Assembly (NCBI RefSeq): GCF_024227435.1
Contig: NZ_CP100446.1
Span: 496,001-560,000, forward strand
Origin: Natrinema caseinilyticum
Lineage (GTDB): Archaea; Halobacteriota; Halobacteria; Halobacteriales; Natrialbaceae
Direction: 5' to 3'
DNA length: 64,000 nt
The notes under the pieces were generated by a model, which saw nothing but the letters and a program-made list of their open reading frames with translations, was not told the DNA's origin and did not search any database. The position numbers and the translations under genes are program-made. Positions 9,208 to 16,618 of the stretch are shown here, in pieces. Numbering within the stretch: the first letter of the stretch is position 1; each line of letters starts with the position of its first letter.

Positions 9208-9999
9208 CTACTTCTGGCTCGAGACCGACTCTTCGTACGTCTCGCGTATCTGTTCGCCGGTTTCGATGACCGTCGTCATGTCCTTGCCAGCGATCAGGTA
9301 GTCGAATCCTCGTCCGACGCGGTCAGGAACGTCCGATTCGCGAACCGTGAGCGTTCCGACGGGTGTCTCCGCGTTCCTCCCCGCATCGATGACGCTGGCC
9401 ATCGCGTCCCCCAGTTCTGGGGCGTCCCATTCGGCGAAGACGCCGAGCGACGCCGAGAGGTCGGCGGGTCCGACGAACAGCGCGTCGATTCCCGCGACCG
9501 ACGCGATATCCGCGGCGTTTTCGACACCGGTCGGCGTTTCGATCTGCGGAATCGTGAGCAACGAGCGGTGGTCCTCCGCAACGTACTGGACGAAATTCTG
9601 GCCGTAGCCGGCCGCGCGTCCCGACGCCACTCCCCGAACGCCGTCCGGCGGATATCTGGTCGCCCGTACCAGCTCTTTAGCCGCCTCGGGCGTGTCGATC
9701 ATCGGAACCATGATCCCGTCGACGCCGATGTCCAGGACCCGCTTGATTCGCACCGGATCGTTCCACGCGGGCCGAACGATCACGCCGAGTTCGCCTGGCG
9801 CCGCGGCGGCCGCTCGAGCGAGTTCAGCCACGGTCTCGAGGCTCATTTCGGTGTGTTCAGTATCGACGAGAACGAAGTCGAATCCGGCTCTCGCCGCCGC
9901 TTCGACCATCGCCGGGTGACCGATGGAGACCCACGTTCCGAGAGCCTCGCCGTCGACAAATCGTGTCCGGAAATCGTCCCCGGTGGCCCGATCCGTCAT
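9208..9999 (-). CDS. HpcH/HpaI-family aldolase
   Basis: A 263-aa class II, metal-dependent aldolase of the HpcH/HpaI family. These cleave 4-hydroxy-2-oxo acids such as 2-keto-3-deoxy sugar acids to pyruvate plus an aldehyde. Diagnostic segments are LGTWVSIGHPAMVEAAARAGFD at the N terminus, VLVDTEHTEMS, VIVRPAW, GVDGIMVPMIDTPEAA, PQIETPTGVENA (metal-binding Glu) and ALFVGPADLSASLG (metal-binding Asp). The start at ATG 9999 was chosen because the upstream in-frame residues do not resemble the family. It is convergent with the ThDP enzyme gene. The substrate is unknown. Confidence 0.9.
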   Translation of the reverse strand: MTDRATGDDFRTRFVDGEALGTWVSIGHPAMVEAAARAGFDFVLVDTEHTEMSLETVAELARAAAAAPGELGVIVRPAWNDPVRIKRVLDIGVDGIMVPMIDTPEAAKELVRATRYPPDGVRGVASGRAAGYGQNFVQYVAEDHRSLLTIPQIETPTGVENAADIASVAGIDALFVGPADLSASLGVFAEWDAPELGDAMASVIDAGRNAETPVGTLTVRESDVPDRVGRGFDYLIAGKDMTTVIETGEQIRETYEESVSSQK

Positions 10000-10399
10000 C
10001 GCGACCTCCCCGTCTCGCTCGCTCGGGGAACCTTTGGCATCGTAGTCGGTCGAGAAGACGGTAGCTGTCGGCTGGGAGTCGGACCGTTCTCGGTGCGTAC
10101 GGTTTCCATCGAAGTGACGTTCCGATGGGAGTAGCAAAAAGGTGTGGGTCAGTCCGAATCACGCCGGAAAATAGGAGAGATAAGTATCCAATGTCGGAAT
10201 AATGACTTTTTTGGGCGGTTCCTCGTACTTCGTATTGGTTATAGTAGTGTGAATTGATACTAGAACTGTTGTGGTTGGATTGAACTGTTGTATCGCTCTA
10301 ACGCCGTGGATCGTCACTATCGAAAGGGTGAAATTAGCCGTCACATGCACGAATGCGCTGAGAACCGCTTTCAATCCCCTCTGTCACGATTCGAAACCG

Positions 10400-10413
10400 C
10401 CCCTCTAGAGGGG
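10400..10413. repeat. 14-bp perfect palindrome
   Basis: CCCCTCTAGAGGGG, self-complementary over its full length. It could be an operator or a short hairpin. Confidence 0.6.
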
Positions 10414-10451
10414 TGGACATCGATGGTCTCTGTTAGTATAAAATCATTCTA

Positions 10452-10467
10452 CTAGACGATCGTCTAG
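10452..10467. repeat. 16-bp perfect palindrome
   Basis: CTAGACGATCGTCTAG, self-complementary, lying 10 nt past the stop codon of the minus-strand gene 10477-10800. It could be a terminator hairpin for that gene or an operator. Confidence 0.6.
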
Positions 10468-10476
10468 ACGTATGTC

Positions 10477-10800
10477 TCAATTAGTATCTAGGGAGCGTTC
10501 ACACGCGGCCCTGAACTCGTCAGATTCGATCCCATATATCATATTTCCGTTCCCGTCGAATTTCCGTGAGACCTCCATCAGATACTCGTCGTCGATACGG
10601 ACTTCCCAATCTTCGGCATACCGGGTATTTACGCCGATAAATCGGATCTCACAGTCGTAGTCGCTTTCCAGACGGGAGACGACTTCGTACGTGTACGTAT
10701 CGTCGGCAAAACGAGGCGCAGTATACTCCGGTAGCGAATATCGGTCGCGGATTTCCTGGTTTTCGTTCCACCATTCCGGTCTCGCGGACGTCCCTTCCAT
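10477..10800 (-). CDS. Conserved hypothetical protein, 107 aa
   Basis: An acidic soluble protein with an alpha/beta-looking core (YTYEVVSRLESDYDCEIRFIGVNTRYAEDWEVRIDDEYL) and no membrane segment or recognised motif. The ATG at 10800 is preferred to the ATG at 10827 because a TTTTTATG element lies about 28 nt upstream of it, which would place the upstream ATG inside the promoter. It is followed by a 16-bp palindrome. I do not recognise the family and propose no function. Confidence 0.65.
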   Translation of the reverse strand: MEGTSARPEWWNENQEIRDRYSLPEYTAPRFADDTYTYEVVSRLESDYDCEIRFIGVNTRYAEDWEVRIDDEYLMEVSRKFDGNGNMIYGIESDEFRAACERSLDTN

Positions 10801-10944
10801 ATCACTAGTACGATTCGCGGTCCGCATAAAAACAAACGATAGATGAGAGGTGAATGTGACTGCAGGTGCTTCGTGGACAGACAGTAAGCGGTAGCGGACG
10901 GTTCATGGGGAACACTCTTTACATGTGACGCCGATTAGCCGCCG

Positions 10945-11430
10945 ATGACGGACGTAGATCCCGAGCGAATTCGCGAGTGGATAGACGACGACCTGGTCGA
11001 GGCTGTCGAACCGATGAGCGATGACTCGGCGGAGTTCAACTACACCGTCCAGATGTCGAATATGATACTCCACGTCATTCGACGTCGACCCGACGGTCCG
11101 GTTCACATCGGTCAGGAAATCGAGTACGACGAGGAATTTCGTAACAGGATCGGTGCGATGGACGAGGGCGATCGGAACGACCTCGTCGCCAGAGTCCGTG
11201 AGACGCTCTCCTCGCTTCCCGTGATCTACGGCTTCCGCGGGACGACCGGTGATAACGTGAGATTCGTCGATATGAAACGAGTGTTCCTCGAGTACCGGAT
11301 CTATCCTGACGGGCTCTCCCAGCACGAATTGATGTCCGGCCTCGTCGGGGTATGGAAAGCGATGAACTATCTCGATACCCTGCCGCAACTTGCCGACAGC
11401 GTCGAGAGGTACGCGACCGAACAGAGGTAG
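10945..11430 (+). CDS. Conserved hypothetical protein, 161 aa
   Basis: An acidic alpha/beta protein starting MTDVDPERIREWIDDDLV, with a conserved-looking core (NYTVQMSNMILHVIRRRPDGPVHIGQEIEYDEEF) and a helical C terminus. The layout (N-terminal helix, then a beta-sheet, then helices) recalls small archaeal proteins with a secretion-chaperone-like fold (DUF2299 type), but I cannot confirm membership. No catalytic motif is visible. It precedes the Mrp-type ATPase by about 90 nt on the same strand and could be cotranscribed with it. Confidence 0.75.
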   Translation: MTDVDPERIREWIDDDLVEAVEPMSDDSAEFNYTVQMSNMILHVIRRRPDGPVHIGQEIEYDEEFRNRIGAMDEGDRNDLVARVRETLSSLPVIYGFRGTTGDNVRFVDMKRVFLEYRIYPDGLSQHELMSGLVGVWKAMNYLDTLPQLADSVERYATEQR

Positions 11431-11520
11431 CGTGAACGCAAACGTATTCGCCGATACGAACCGTGAAACCACACTTCCGACTCAACACGGAGATCGACCG
11501 CCTCGCACGACCGGACGGTG

Positions 11521-12735
11521 ATGAGTAACATGTCCGCCGATAGACCACCAACGGACGACGAGAACACGCTGGCTACCGTACGCGAAGCCATCGCTGACGC
11601 ACAGATCGGGCGGGACGTGGCGTTCGCCGGGCTCGATCGGCTGAACGGCCTCTCGTCCGTCACGCTCGACGGAGGGACCCTCCGAGTCACGATCTCGCTC
11701 CCCGCACCGTCGGCGACGTTCCGATCGCGAGCCGAACGCGAAATCAACACCGCTGTACTCCCTATCGACGGCGTGGCCGAGGTGGCATGCGAATGGGACG
11801 CCAGCGCGGCCAATACGGGTGCGCGCGTCGATTCGATTCCGGACGTGAAGAACGTAATCGGCGTCGCGTCGGGCAAAGGCGGCGTCGGAAAGAGTACGGT
11901 CGCCGTAAATCTCGCCGTCGCGCTGGCGGACGCCGGGGCTGCCGTCGGGTTACTCGATGCGGACGTCTACGGTCCGAACGCCCCGCAGATGCTCGGGCTC
12001 GCCGATACGAAACCCGCGACGACCCCCGACGATACGATGGTTCCGCGGGACGCTCACGGCGTGAAGGTGATGAGTATGGGCTTCATCGTCGAGGAGGACG
12101 ACCCGATCATCTGGCGGGGCCCGCTCGTAGACGAGTTCGTCAAACAGTTGTTCGACGACGTGAACTGGGGAGCCCTCGATTACCTCGTCGTCGACTTGCC
12201 GCCCGGAACGGGTGACACGCAGTTGAGTCTCGTCCAGCACTTTCCCGTGACGGGGGTCGTCGTGGTCACGACGCCACAGCCCGTCGCCGTGGACGACGCT
12301 CGCCGCGGGCTTCAGGGATTCGCCCGATACGACGTCCCGATCCTCGGTATCGCTGAGAACATGGCGGGTTTCACGTGCCCGGATTGCGGCTCTGACCACG
12401 CCATCTTCGGCGCCGGTGGAGCCCAGCAACTGGCGACGGAATACGACGTTCCCGTCCTCGGCCGACTCCCGCTCGACTCCGAAGTCGGCGCTCTCGTGAC
12501 GGACGATGACGACCGTGATCGACCGCCCGGGGTATCGATTCCCGGCATCGGTCGATTGCAGCTCCCACGGACTCGAGCGGAGCGCGAACGACCCGACAGC
12601 ATCGAGCCGATCGTGGTTCGGAAAGACGGCGACGAGAGTTCCGCCGCCGTCCGTCTTCTCGCGACCCGGACGGCTGCGCGAGTCAACGCGCTTTCCAATC
12701 CGGATCTCGTCACACCCACTACCGACGCGCCGTGA
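11521..12735 (+). CDS. Mrp/NBP35-type P-loop ATPase (iron-sulfur carrier family)
   Basis: A 404-aa protein. An N-terminal region of about 100 aa corresponds to the MIP18/DUF59 position but lacks the usual DPE and Cys signature. The ATPase domain has the deviant Walker A GKGGVGKST (about 118-126), DVYGPNAPQML, WRGP and DLPPGTGDTQLS motifs of Mrp proteins, then FTCPDCGSDHAIFG with the CxxC (about 285-288) that binds a bridging [4Fe-4S] cluster in homologues. The likely role is cytoplasmic Fe-S cluster transfer. The C-terminal 60 residues are a non-conserved extension. Start at ATG 11521; a GTG at 11518 immediately precedes it. Confidence 0.9.
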   Translation: MSNMSADRPPTDDENTLATVREAIADAQIGRDVAFAGLDRLNGLSSVTLDGGTLRVTISLPAPSATFRSRAEREINTAVLPIDGVAEVACEWDASAANTGARVDSIPDVKNVIGVASGKGGVGKSTVAVNLAVALADAGAAVGLLDADVYGPNAPQMLGLADTKPATTPDDTMVPRDAHGVKVMSMGFIVEEDDPIIWRGPLVDEFVKQLFDDVNWGALDYLVVDLPPGTGDTQLSLVQHFPVTGVVVVTTPQPVAVDDARRGLQGFARYDVPILGIAENMAGFTCPDCGSDHAIFGAGGAQQLATEYDVPVLGRLPLDSEVGALVTDDDDRDRPPGVSIPGIGRLQLPRTRAERERPDSIEPIVVRKDGDESSAAVRLLATRTAARVNALSNPDLVTPTTDAP

Positions 12736-12938
12736 ATCGACACGGGAAAACGACGAGCGCGACCGCTCGCGTCGTTCAGTCGTCCAACCCGAGCTGAGAA
12801 GCGTTCTATCGGCACAGTAGTCGGCACACGGAGAACGGGCCGATGCGGGTGTGACTCGAGGACCGACTCCATCGTACCCGTACGGCCGCGACGTGACTAA
12901 CCGGATGCTTTACACCACCCGCTGGACACCGACGTAGC

Positions 12939-13400
12939 ATGACGAAGTACTACGAGGATCTGGAGGTTGGCGATACCTTCGAAACGAGCGGGTATACCGT
13001 CACCAAAGCGGAGATCATCGACTTCGCCGAGCAGTTCGATCCGCAACCGTTTCACGTCGACGAGGAGGCGGCCCGCGATTCGATGTTCGGCGAGTTAGTC
13101 GCCAGCGGCCTCCACACCCTCTGTCTCTCCGTCAGATTGTTCGTCACGGAGATCGTCGACGGCGAGGTCGATATCGCGAACATGGGCGGGCTCGGGATGG
13201 ACGACCTGCGATGGCACGAACCGGTCCGTCCCGGTGACACGCTCCGCGTTCGGGTCGAAGTCGTCGACAAGACGCCCTCCTCGAGCCGATCGGATCGCGG
13301 ATACGTCGATTTCCGCCGAAGCGTCGTCACAGATTCGGACGAGGAAGTGCTGTCGATACTCTCGCACAACATCGTCCGACGTGCAGACGCTGCCGTCTAG
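12939..13400 (+). CDS. MaoC-like hot-dog hydratase/dehydratase
   Basis: A 153-aa single hot-dog domain. YYEDLEVGDTFETSGYTVT, then the hydratase motif region DFAEQFDPQPFHVDEEAA (catalytic Asp and His of the (R)-specific enoyl-CoA hydratase family) and the C-terminal VRPGDTLRVRVEVVDKTPSSSRSDRGYV are standard for MaoC proteins. The expected substrate is an acyl-CoA or similar enoyl thioester, hydrated in the cytoplasm. It stands alone between the Mrp gene and a small membrane protein gene on the other strand. Confidence 0.9.
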   Translation: MTKYYEDLEVGDTFETSGYTVTKAEIIDFAEQFDPQPFHVDEEAARDSMFGELVASGLHTLCLSVRLFVTEIVDGEVDIANMGGLGMDDLRWHEPVRPGDTLRVRVEVVDKTPSSSRSDRGYVDFRRSVVTDSDEEVLSILSHNIVRRADAAV

Positions 13401-13571
13401 CGTCATCCACCTCGGTATCCGTACCCACGTCGTGAACGGCCGCCCGCGAGACGGCGCGACCGGACCGACAGCTCGTCGATGCGACTCGCCGACGACGGCC
13501 TCGATCCGTCGGACGTGTCTCGAGGCGCGCGCCTCTCGTCTCGAACGTGGTCGACGCGCTCGTCGGTCGTG

Positions 13572-13688
13572 TTACCAGAGGCCGGTGTTCGCACCGACGA
13601 GAATGGTCGTCAGCAACAGGAGCGCGAGGACGATCAAAACGATCACCGATCCATCTACGTCGGGTTTGCTCGTGGAGGGCACGTCCAT
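13572..13688 (-). CDS. 38-aa single-pass membrane protein
   Basis: A short frame from ATG 13688 to TAA 13572-13574. It has a hydrophilic N terminus (MDVPSTSKPDVDGS), a hydrophobic segment of about 18 residues (VIVLIVLALLLLTTILVG) and a short tail (ANTGLW). A strong TATA sequence, AAGTATATATGG, lies about 33 nt upstream of the ATG, supporting transcription. Haloarchaea often encode such tiny membrane proteins. No function is known. Confidence 0.65.
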   Translation of the reverse strand: MDVPSTSKPDVDGSVIVLIVLALLLLTTILVGANTGLW

Positions 13689-14093
13689 AGATCCGTCATT
13701 TTCGCTGACCAGGCGACACCATATATACTTTTCTCGATGACAATTCGCGTAAAATTCACCCCGGCCGGTTTCCCGTTCGCGATCGATAACTTGCGTCTAT
13801 CGGTCGTCTGGTGTGAGCAACGGAGCACACGGTAACTTTTTATGACTGTTACGATCACAGTCCTGTACGAACGCGTCCATGATCGAGTGTCCCGCCGGCG
13901 GAGGAAACGCCCTTCTCGCGCGAGGATCGCGTGACCCTGGTCCGCGACCCGACCGTGCGACGCGGACGGCGAGGTGGAACGATCGCCGCTGTACACCTGC
14001 GGGGGCCAAGACACGGCGGCTCGAATCGGGCCGGCGTTCCCGCTCCGTCGAGATCGCACAGTCTCGTGATCGATGGAACGGAACGCAGAGGCG
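13689..14093. other. Intergenic region upstream of recombinase, nothing recognised
   Basis: About 400 bases with the promoter of the 38-aa protein near 13717-13730. The open frames here are Arg-rich chance frames. No tRNA or clear attachment repeat was seen next to the recombinase. Confidence 0.45.
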
Positions 14094-15326
14094 ATGAGTA
14101 GCGAGCCCGAGCGAATCCGGTGGTCTCACAAGTCCATCGAGGACATGCGGTCGTTCTGGGCGGGCCACATCGAACCCGCACTCCGAGACGCTGGCCACGA
14201 CCTCGACGACCGGCCGACCTATCAGGACTTACTCGACGTCGGCTACGGCGGCCTGCAGGATGCGCTTCGCGAACAGCACGATCTGACCCTCACGGAGTTC
14301 CTTCGAACGGTCGGCTTCGACGATTCCGACGATTCGGACGGCTACCCGTGGGGCATCGACGACGAAACCGCCGTTCGCGAACTCGAGTCGTACATCCGGA
14401 CGCTCGACCGACGTCGAAACCTCGCAGAAACCACGATTCGGACGAAGCGGTCCCGACTCGCGACCTACGCGCGCCGCTACCGCGACCAGCACGGCCGAGC
14501 CGACCTGGTAGATCGTCTCACCACGCTCGATCGACGAGCCGACGAAATCGAACGGGTACTCGCGGTGTTCGACGAACTCGATCGCGAACTCGAGAGCGAC
14601 GAGTCCAAACTTCGGTATCTCGGCGACGTCTCGCAGTTCTACGAGCACCTGCAACGCCGCGGGAAAGCAGCCTACGATCCCGCAGAGACCATCGACATGG
14701 AGTACGGATGGGACCGCCCGGATCCGGACAACGCCGCCCTCTCGAGTGAGCAGGTGAGACGACTCTACGACGCCGCAGATAGCCGCGACGAGGACCTGTT
14801 AGTCCTCGCACTCTGTGGGTGGGGCCTGCGACGCAGCGAAGTCGCGTCGTTGCACGTTTCGCAACTCGTCCTCGAGGGAGACGACCCGCACATCCATTTC
14901 GAAGAACGCAAGAACGGCCCCGGAACGGTGGCGTTGATCTACGGCCGCGAGACGCTCTCCGACCGTATCGACGAACTCGGCGGTCGAGACCGGGAGTGGA
15001 ACGGCCATCTCTTCCCGTCTCGGCGGGCCGACGGCGGCCACGTCGTCGGCGAGACGATCCAGGCGCGGTTCAGACGAGTCGCCGATCGTGCAGGGGTGCG
15101 GGTGCGCGGGGAATCGCCGACGTCCAAGATGGGGCGTCGATTCTGGTACACGACGTACCTCGACTCGCAGAAACGGTTGCTCGAAAATGTGGACGCGATC
15201 GCCGCCGACCAGGGGAGTGCCGATCCGAGCGTCGTTCTCAAAAATTATCTCTCGGAGGCCGAACGGCGACGGTACCGGCGGGAATACATGCGCGAGCGGT
15301 TAGCGAAGGCGTTCAAGACCGCGTAG
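14094..15326 (+). CDS. Tyrosine recombinase (XerC/D-like integrase)
   Basis: A 410-aa protein. An N-terminal region unlike classic phage integrases is followed by a SAM-like core-binding region (about 90-210) and the catalytic domain. The first Arg is in LCGWGLRRSEVASL (about 246), Lys lies in FEERKNGPG, the second Arg box is KMGRRFWYTTYLD, and the nucleophilic Tyr is probably in KNYLSEAERR (about 383). It would cut and rejoin DNA at specific sites. Start at ATG 14094 (MSSEPERI); the ATG at 14073 is possible. No att repeats or phage genes lie nearby, so a chromosomal or lone integrase role is as likely as a mobile one. Confidence 0.8.
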   Translation: MSSEPERIRWSHKSIEDMRSFWAGHIEPALRDAGHDLDDRPTYQDLLDVGYGGLQDALREQHDLTLTEFLRTVGFDDSDDSDGYPWGIDDETAVRELESYIRTLDRRRNLAETTIRTKRSRLATYARRYRDQHGRADLVDRLTTLDRRADEIERVLAVFDELDRELESDESKLRYLGDVSQFYEHLQRRGKAAYDPAETIDMEYGWDRPDPDNAALSSEQVRRLYDAADSRDEDLLVLALCGWGLRRSEVASLHVSQLVLEGDDPHIHFEERKNGPGTVALIYGRETLSDRIDELGGRDREWNGHLFPSRRADGGHVVGETIQARFRRVADRAGVRVRGESPTSKMGRRFWYTTYLDSQKRLLENVDAIAADQGSADPSVVLKNYLSEAERRRYRREYMRERLAKAFKTA

Positions 15327-15558
15327 TGAGCACAGAATGACCGGGAGACCGCACCTCTCGGACACGACGATTGCCGACGGATACCCGGCGACGACCGTAT
15401 TCCACCGGAAGCTTTCGGAAGCCGAGTCCCGTCGCGAGGTCGCCCGCACCAGCCAGTCCCAGGTATTCGAGGGGTGCACCGTCATCGACGAGCAACATCG
15501 CGCCGATCAGTCCGAAGATCCCGCCCGTTCCGTAGGCGACGTAGGAACCGATCTTCAC
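15313..15558 (-). CDS. Small membrane protein, 81 aa
   Basis: Residues 1-54 read as a real two-segment membrane protein (GSYVAYGTGGIFGLIGAMLLV, then DDGAPLEYLGLAGAGDLATGLGF). The last 27 residues are Arg-rich and overlap the end of the convergent recombinase gene by 14 nt, so the C-terminal end may be a readthrough after loss of the original stop. No function is recognised. Confidence is moderate and rests on the N-terminal half. Confidence 0.5.
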   Translation of the reverse strand: MKIGSYVAYGTGGIFGLIGAMLLVDDGAPLEYLGLAGAGDLATGLGFRKLPVEYGRRRVSVGNRRVREVRSPGHSVLTTRS

Positions 15559-15682
15559 TCACTCAGACGACGACGTTGGCGCGACCGAGCGGAGAGAGCC
15601 AGTCTGAAAATTGCCGACTAAATCCCGAGGGAGAGCACAACGGACCATCGCCCCGGTGGCGGTTCCCGCAACCGGACGGATG

Positions 15683-16096
15683 TTACGCCGGATCGTCTCG
15701 GAACCTCACAACGTCCGCCGCTACCTCGTCAAAATCATCGTCGGCCCCGGCGAGAAGCGTTCCGTCGACAGCGTCGGCCGTCGCAAGCGCATACGCATCA
15801 CCGAGCGCCATCGGATACGCTTCCTTGAGCGCGGCTGCACCGTCCCAACATTCTCGGGGATCAGACACTGAGACACCCAACTCTTCGAGTCGCTCGAGAC
15901 TCGCCCGGACGTCTTCAGGGCGGAACCCGACTCGAGAGCCGACGTATAGTACCTCGGTCTTCGTCACGGGGCAGATGTAGCCCTCGATCTCTCCAGCGGC
16001 AACGCGATCGATCCACTCTTCGACGGCATCACTCCCCGGCTCGTCGTCTAAATACGCAACGAGCGGTTCTGTATCGAAGACGATCGTGTCCGTCAT
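15683..16096 (-). CDS. PIN-domain ribonuclease toxin, VapC family
   Basis: A 137-aa PIN domain with the acidic metal-binding residues in place: Asp in IVFDTEPLVAYL, Glu in VTKTEVLYV, Asp in MALGDAYALATA and a C-terminal Asp pair. VapC toxins cleave tRNA or rRNA and are held inactive by the partner. Its start overlaps the end of the AbrB-type gene by 4 nt, the typical VapBC arrangement with the antitoxin first. Operon autoregulation by the antitoxin-toxin complex is known for the family. Confidence 0.92.
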   Translation of the reverse strand: MTDTIVFDTEPLVAYLDDEPGSDAVEEWIDRVAAGEIEGYICPVTKTEVLYVGSRVGFRPEDVRASLERLEELGVSVSDPRECWDGAAALKEAYPMALGDAYALATADAVDGTLLAGADDDFDEVAADVVRFRDDPA

Positions 16097-16404
16097 CGGC
16101 CCTCCGTGTCGCTGGAAAATCGCTCTACGACGTCTTCGTCACGCCGCCTGTCGCGCTCACGTTCTTCACGAAGGACTGCCGTCGCGGGACCGTCCTCGTC
16201 GCCGTCGCGCTCGAGACCTCGGAATTCCCGCATCGATCCGACAGGACGGACGACGATCTCCCCGGCCGCGTTCTCGACGAACTTGACCCGTCCTGGCGCA
16301 GGAATTCCGTGCTTCTCCCGGAGCCGTTTGGGAATCGTCGCCTGCCCTTTTTCGGTGACGGAGACGACGCGCTCCTCACCGTTGGACGGAGTATTACTCG
16401 ACAT
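16093..16404 (-). CDS. AbrB/SpoVT-type antitoxin, VapB partner
   Basis: A 103-aa protein with an N-terminal swapped-hairpin AbrB DNA-binding domain (VVSVTEKGQATIPKRLREKHGIPAPGRVKFVEN) and an acidic/basic charged C-terminal tail (VLREERERDRRRDEDVVERF) that would wrap the toxin. It is the first gene of the two-gene toxin-antitoxin operon. It would neutralise the PIN RNase and repress its own promoter; both are family knowledge. Confidence 0.9.
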   Translation of the reverse strand: MSSNTPSNGEERVVSVTEKGQATIPKRLREKHGIPAPGRVKFVENAAGEIVVRPVGSMREFRGLERDGDEDGPATAVLREERERDRRRDEDVVERFSSDTEGR

Positions 16405-16618
16405 GAGTAATACTTTTGCTCCGAATTACTTAGTTCTGTCCCGGATACTCGAGACCGGGGGTGGATCGGGCGAATCCAACGGTACTCGACGGTACTCGAC
16501 GGTCGCGACGGAGGCTGGACGAAGACGGGAAGTGGCTCTCGAACGACTGGGACGGCGCGGTCACGGCCGTCCGGGCCCGCGACGGCGCGTGCAGTGGTGT
16601 GGTCCCCGTCGTCGACCG

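Larger units (their letters stand above)
10000..10476. other. Intergenic region with two short perfect palindromes
   Basis: About 480 AT-rich bases upstream of the aldolase. It holds a 14-bp palindrome at 10400-10413 and a 16-bp palindrome at 10452-10467, with GTATAAAATC between them. No convincing protein-coding frame was found; the minus-strand frame at 10159-10374 has no family character. Confidence 0.5.

Noticed and set aside
10159-10374. 71-codon minus-strand frame in the AT-rich gap
   Set aside because: Low-information, Thr/Ile-rich sequence with no promoter-start match; it looks like a chance frame in AT-rich DNA.
13797-14198. 133-codon minus-strand frame upstream of the recombinase
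   Set aside because: It overlaps the recombinase start, is Arg-rich, and shows no protein-like pattern.
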